From NCBI GenBank assembly GCA_963696495.1, contig CAVOKJ010000003.1:372001-436000 (forward strand): a stretch of 64,000 nt of DNA. The letters run 5' to 3'. This DNA comes from Bog-756 sp963696495. GTDB lineage: Bacteria > Actinomycetota > Acidimicrobiia > Acidimicrobiales > RAAP-2. A program made the translations under genes and the position numbers. Shown piece after piece: positions 61,711 to 64,000 of the stretch; within the stretch, counting starts at the first letter, position 1; each line of letters starts with the position of its first letter. The notes below the pieces were generated by a model. The model ran no database searches and was not told the DNA's origin. It was given only the letters and a program-made list of their open reading frames with translations.

Positions 61711-62369
61711 AGGTCGCCATCGCCGGCGCCGGCAGCGTGGGCACGGCCATCGCCTCGGACCTGCACGCCGGGGGGCACGACGTCCTGCTCATCGAGCAGG
61801 ATCCCGACCTCGTGGCCCGCATCCGGGGCGACCTCGACATCACCTGGGTCGTGGCCGACGCCTGCGAGGTCTCCTCGCTCGACGCCGCCGGGCTGTCGAC
61901 GGTCGACGTGGTCGTGGCGGCGACCGGCGACGACGAGGACAACCTGGTGGTGTCCCTGTTGGCCAAGCAGGAGTTCGCGGTGCCCCGCGTGGTGGCCCGC
62001 GTCAACCACCCGAAGAACCAGTGGCTGTTCACCGAGAGCTGGGGCGTCGACGTGTCGGTGTCCACCCCACAGCTCCTCACCGCCCTGGTCGAAGAGGCGG
62101 TGTCGGTGGGGAGCCTGGTCAGGTTGTTGCGGTTCGAGGGCGGGAACGCCCACCTGGTCGAGGTGACGCTGGCCGAGGACTCGCCGGCCGCCGGCATCTC
62201 CCTGGTCGACCTCGGCGTACCGAGGGACGCGACGGTGGTGGCCGTCGTGCGCGACGACCGGCTCATCGTGCCGAGGGGCGACACCCGCCTGGCCATCGGT
62301 GACGAGGTCCTCGTCCTCGTGACCGCCGACGCCGAGGACGTGGTGCAGCAGTTGCTGGTGGGTCGTTGA
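61707..62369 (+). CDS. TrkA family potassium uptake regulator (CeoC-like)
   Basis: This is a 220-residue RCK protein: MKVAIAGAGSVGTAIASDLH, VVAATGDDEDNLVVSLLAKQ, and VPRVVARVNHPKNQWLFTES, then WGVDVSVSTPQLLTALVEEA. The C-terminal TrkA-C domain ends DEVLVLVTADAEDVVQQLL. Overlap with the first TrkA gene suggests equimolar synthesis and a hetero-oligomeric ring. The nearest transporter is the divergent KimA-like protein, a natural partner. Confidence 0.92.
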   Translation: MKVAIAGAGSVGTAIASDLHAGGHDVLLIEQDPDLVARIRGDLDITWVVADACEVSSLDAAGLSTVDVVVAATGDDEDNLVVSLLAKQEFAVPRVVARVNHPKNQWLFTESWGVDVSVSTPQLLTALVEEAVSVGSLVRLLRFEGGNAHLVEVTLAEDSPAAGISLVDLGVPRDATVVAVVRDDRLIVPRGDTRLAIGDEVLVLVTADAEDVVQQLLVGR

Positions 62370-62373
62370 GCCG

Positions 62374-63162
62374 ATGAGGGCCGCCTTCTTCGACCTGGAC
62401 AAGACGGTCATCGCCAAAGCATCGATCGCCGCCTTCGGCCGGCCCCTGTACCGGGGGGGCCTCATCAACCGGCGCCTGGTGGCCCGGGCCGTGGTGTCCC
62501 AGCTCATCTACCTCCACCTGGGGGCCAGCGAGCAGAAGCTGGCACGGGTCCGCGAGTCGATGCTCACATTGACCAAGGGCTGGGACCGGGCCCAGATCAG
62601 GGAGATCGTGCGGGAGGCGCTGGAGGACACCGTCGAGCCGATCATCTACGCCGAGGCCCTGGACCTCATCGAGGCCCATCGGGCCGCCGGGTACAAGGTG
62701 TACCTGGTCTCGGCGTCGCCCGAGGACATCGTGCTCCCCCTGGCCGAGCACCTCGGGGTCGATGGTGCCATCGCCAGCCGGGTCGAGGTCGACGACGAGG
62801 GACGCTACGCCGGCGAGATGGAGTTCTACGCCTACGGGCCCTTCAAGGCGGAGGCCATGCAGGAGCTGGCCGAGTCCGAGGGGTTCGACCTCGCGGAGTC
62901 GTCGGCCTACTCGGACTCCTACACCGACCTGCCGATGCTCGAGGCGGTCGGCCACCCGGTGGCCGTCAATCCCGACAGGGTCCTGGCCAAGCTGGCGCGC
63001 GAGCGCGACTGGGAGGTCATGCAGTTCACCAAGCCCATCCGGCTACGGGACCGGGTGAGCGTTCCGAGCCTGTCGATCACCGCCGCCGCGGCCGGTGTCA
63101 CCGCTGCGGCTTCGGTGGGTGCCCTCGTGGCGTGGCGGCTGGCCCGGCGGGCGACTGCCTGA
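62374..63162 (+). CDS. HAD-IB family phosphatase with C-terminal hydrophobic segment
   Basis: This is a 262-residue haloacid-dehalogenase hydrolase. The nucleophile motif is FFDLDKTVI (Asp7, Asp9), motif II is VYLVSASPEDIVLPLAEHLG, and motif III/IV is FKAEAMQELAESEGFDLAES, then AYSDSYTDLPMLEAVGHPVA. These features place it with the SerB-like/glycerol-phosphate phosphatase HAD-IB group. A final hydrophobic stretch (ITAAAAGVTAAASVGALVAW) may anchor it to the membrane. The substrate is unknown, perhaps a phospholipid precursor. It starts 5 nt after the TrkA stop. Confidence 0.9.
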   Translation: MRAAFFDLDKTVIAKASIAAFGRPLYRGGLINRRLVARAVVSQLIYLHLGASEQKLARVRESMLTLTKGWDRAQIREIVREALEDTVEPIIYAEALDLIEAHRAAGYKVYLVSASPEDIVLPLAEHLGVDGAIASRVEVDDEGRYAGEMEFYAYGPFKAEAMQELAESEGFDLAESSAYSDSYTDLPMLEAVGHPVAVNPDRVLAKLARERDWEVMQFTKPIRLRDRVSVPSLSITAAAAGVTAAASVGALVAWRLARRATA

Positions 63163-63195
63163 ACCCGACTGCCTGAACCGGAGGGCCTGAACCCG
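63156..63195. repeat. Short imperfect tandem repeat after the HAD gene
   Basis: GCCTGAACCCGA-like units recur three times around the stop codon of the HAD gene (about 63156, 63170 and 63186). Each carries a TGA. No role is evident. Confidence 0.7.
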
Positions 63196-63290
63196 ACCGC
63201 TGTGACCCAGGGCGCGTCAGAACCCCGTGATCCGTGAGACGAATTCGTTGCCGGGGCTGATCGGGGGGCGCCCCCGCGTCAGTCGGTTGC

Positions 63291-63365
63291 TCAGGAAGGA
63301 CGGAGCCGCTTGGCGGCGACGACACCCAGGGCAACGACGATGGCGAGGATCAGCAGCTTCTTCAT
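63291..63365 (-). CDS. Tiny membrane protein ORF (24 residues)
   Basis: ATG at 63365 encodes MKKLLILAIVVALGVVAAKR followed by LRPS and a TGA. It is a lysine start, one hydrophobic span and a basic end, resembling the N-terminal half of short single-span actinobacterial proteins such as the DLW-39 group but lacking their Asp-Leu-Trp tail. No strong ribosome site is present (a run of C precedes the ATG), so it could be leaderless or non-coding. It lies between the HAD and sigma-factor genes. Confidence 0.45.
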   Translation of the reverse strand: MKKLLILAIVVALGVVAAKRLRPS

Positions 63366-63443
63366 GGGGGGTGATGCTACCCGCTCGGTCCACGCGCTGT
63401 CGACGGGCGGCCGAATCGCCGACGGGTCGGGCTCCCCGTCGGC

Positions 63444-64000
63444 TCAGACGGTGAGCAGGTCCCGCGCCCCGGTGTCCGAGGAGGGATGGCGCAGTTTGGA
63501 CATGGCCCGCGCCTCGATCTGACGGATCCGCTCCCGGGTCAGGTTGAAGTGCTCACCCACCTCTTCGAGCGTCCGCGGCTCGCCCCGGTCCAGGCCGAAC
63601 CGGAGGCGGAGGATCTCCCGCTCCCGCTCGTCGAGCGGCGAGAGCAGCCGTCCGATCTCCTCGGGCAGCAGGGAGACGGCGGCCACCTCGAACGGGGACT
63701 CGGCCGACCGGTCCTCCACGACGTCGCCCAGCTCGGCGTCGCCGTCCTCGCGGAGCGGCTCGGAGAGCGAGAGGGGCTCGGCCCGGAAGCGGAGGGCCTC
63801 GACCAGCTTGTCCTCGGGCATCTCCACCTCGGCCCCGAGCTCGGCCAGCGTGGCCGGGCGGCCGTACTTGAGCTCCAGCCGGGCCTGGGCCTTCTGGACA
63901 CGGGCCAGGGTGTCACCGGCGTGCACCGGCAGACGGATGGTGCGGCCGGTGTTGGCGATGCCCCTCGTGATGGCCTGGCGGATCCACCAGGTCGCGTAGG
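63444..64000 (-). CDS. RNA polymerase sigma-70 factor, C-terminal part (5' end outside window)
   Basis: The visible 185 residues begin in region 2.4 (YATWWIRQAITRGIANTGRT, then IRLPVHAGD). They continue through region 3 (RLELKYGRPATLAELGAEVE) and end with region 4: LDEREREILRLRFGLDRGEP, then LEEVGEHFNLTRERIRQIEA, with RAMSKLRHPS. This is the primary (RpoD/SigA) or group 2 type. The GIANTGRTIRLPVH stretch differs from the more common AMADQARTIRIPVH, which may point to a group 2 or lineage-specific form. The start lies beyond 64000. Confidence 0.93.
   Translation of the reverse strand, partial: YATWWIRQAITRGIANTGRTIRLPVHAGDTLARVQKAQARLELKYGRPATLAELGAEVEMPEDKLVEALRFRAEPLSLSEPLREDGDAELGDVVEDRSAESPFEVAAVSLLPEEIGRLLSPLDEREREILRLRFGLDRGEPRTLEEVGEHFNLTRERIRQIEARAMSKLRHPSSDTGARDLLTV

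Overview
The window comes from a high-GC actinobacterium. Coding is dense, GTG and TTG starts are frequent, and many genes overlap by 1-8 bp. Three things agree with this: a TopA with a lysine/alanine-rich tail, a paired-TrkA (CeoB/CeoC-like) locus, and an NDMA/mycofactocin-type alcohol dehydrogenase. The style fits soil or aquatic lipid-degrading lineages such as Acidimicrobiia or mycobacteria-like actinobacteria, but there is no 16S rRNA or other taxonomic marker here, so the rank is an inference.

Positions 1 to about 50,200 are one large catabolic block. Block A (1-6.4 kb) has an amidohydrolase, a TetR regulator, an SDR, and an overlapping + strand operon of a flavin/2Fe-2S reductase, an NTF2-like protein and two acyl-CoA dehydrogenases. 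Block B (6.2-20.1 kb, mostly - strand) has F420/FMN luciferase-like oxidoreductases, a thiolase, a second acyl-CoA dehydrogenase pair, a fused DUF35/Ltp-type thiolase, a DapB-like reductase, a CitE-like lyase and a CoA transferase. A divergent GntR regulator sits beside it with a palindrome over its own start codon. Block C (20.4-25.5 kb) is a branched-chain-amino-acid-type ABC importer with a fused LivH-LivM permease. Block D (26-43 kb) adds enoyl-CoA hydratase, aldehyde dehydrogenase, VOC protein, 3Fe-4S-type ferredoxin, epoxide hydrolase, amidohydrolases, three P450s, a zinc alcohol dehydrogenase, SDRs and TetR. Block E (42-49.4 kb) is a - strand operon of acyl-CoA ligase, CMD-family protein, Rieske oxygenase and a small protein, bracketed by two paralogous P450s, then a luciferase-like protein and TetR.

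Read together, these genes look like uptake, activation (CoA ligase, CoA transferase), hydroxylation (Rieske oxygenase, four P450s), beta-oxidation (paired dehydrogenases, hydratase, thiolases) and possible retro-aldol side-chain cleavage (DUF35/Ltp fusion) of a hydrophobic ring- or branch-containing substrate. The substrate cannot be read from sequence. An imperfect palindrome, AGAA-N5-TTYT, recurs in at least seven promoter regions of these blocks. Two TetR regulators with almost the same helix-turn-helix (at 0.6 and 49.5 kb) bracket the block and are candidate regulators.

From 50.4 kb the window is housekeeping: tRNA-Thr(CGT), holB, tmk, topA and a K+-independent H+-pyrophosphatase in one - strand series; a KimA-like APC transporter fused to an OB-fold, divergent from two TrkA genes; an HAD hydrolase; a tiny membrane ORF; and the 3' part of a sigma-70 gene cut by the window end. 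No IS element, integrase, phage gene or CRISPR array was seen. Short tandem repeats sit at several gene boundaries, one of them supplying a start codon and another several in-frame stop codons.
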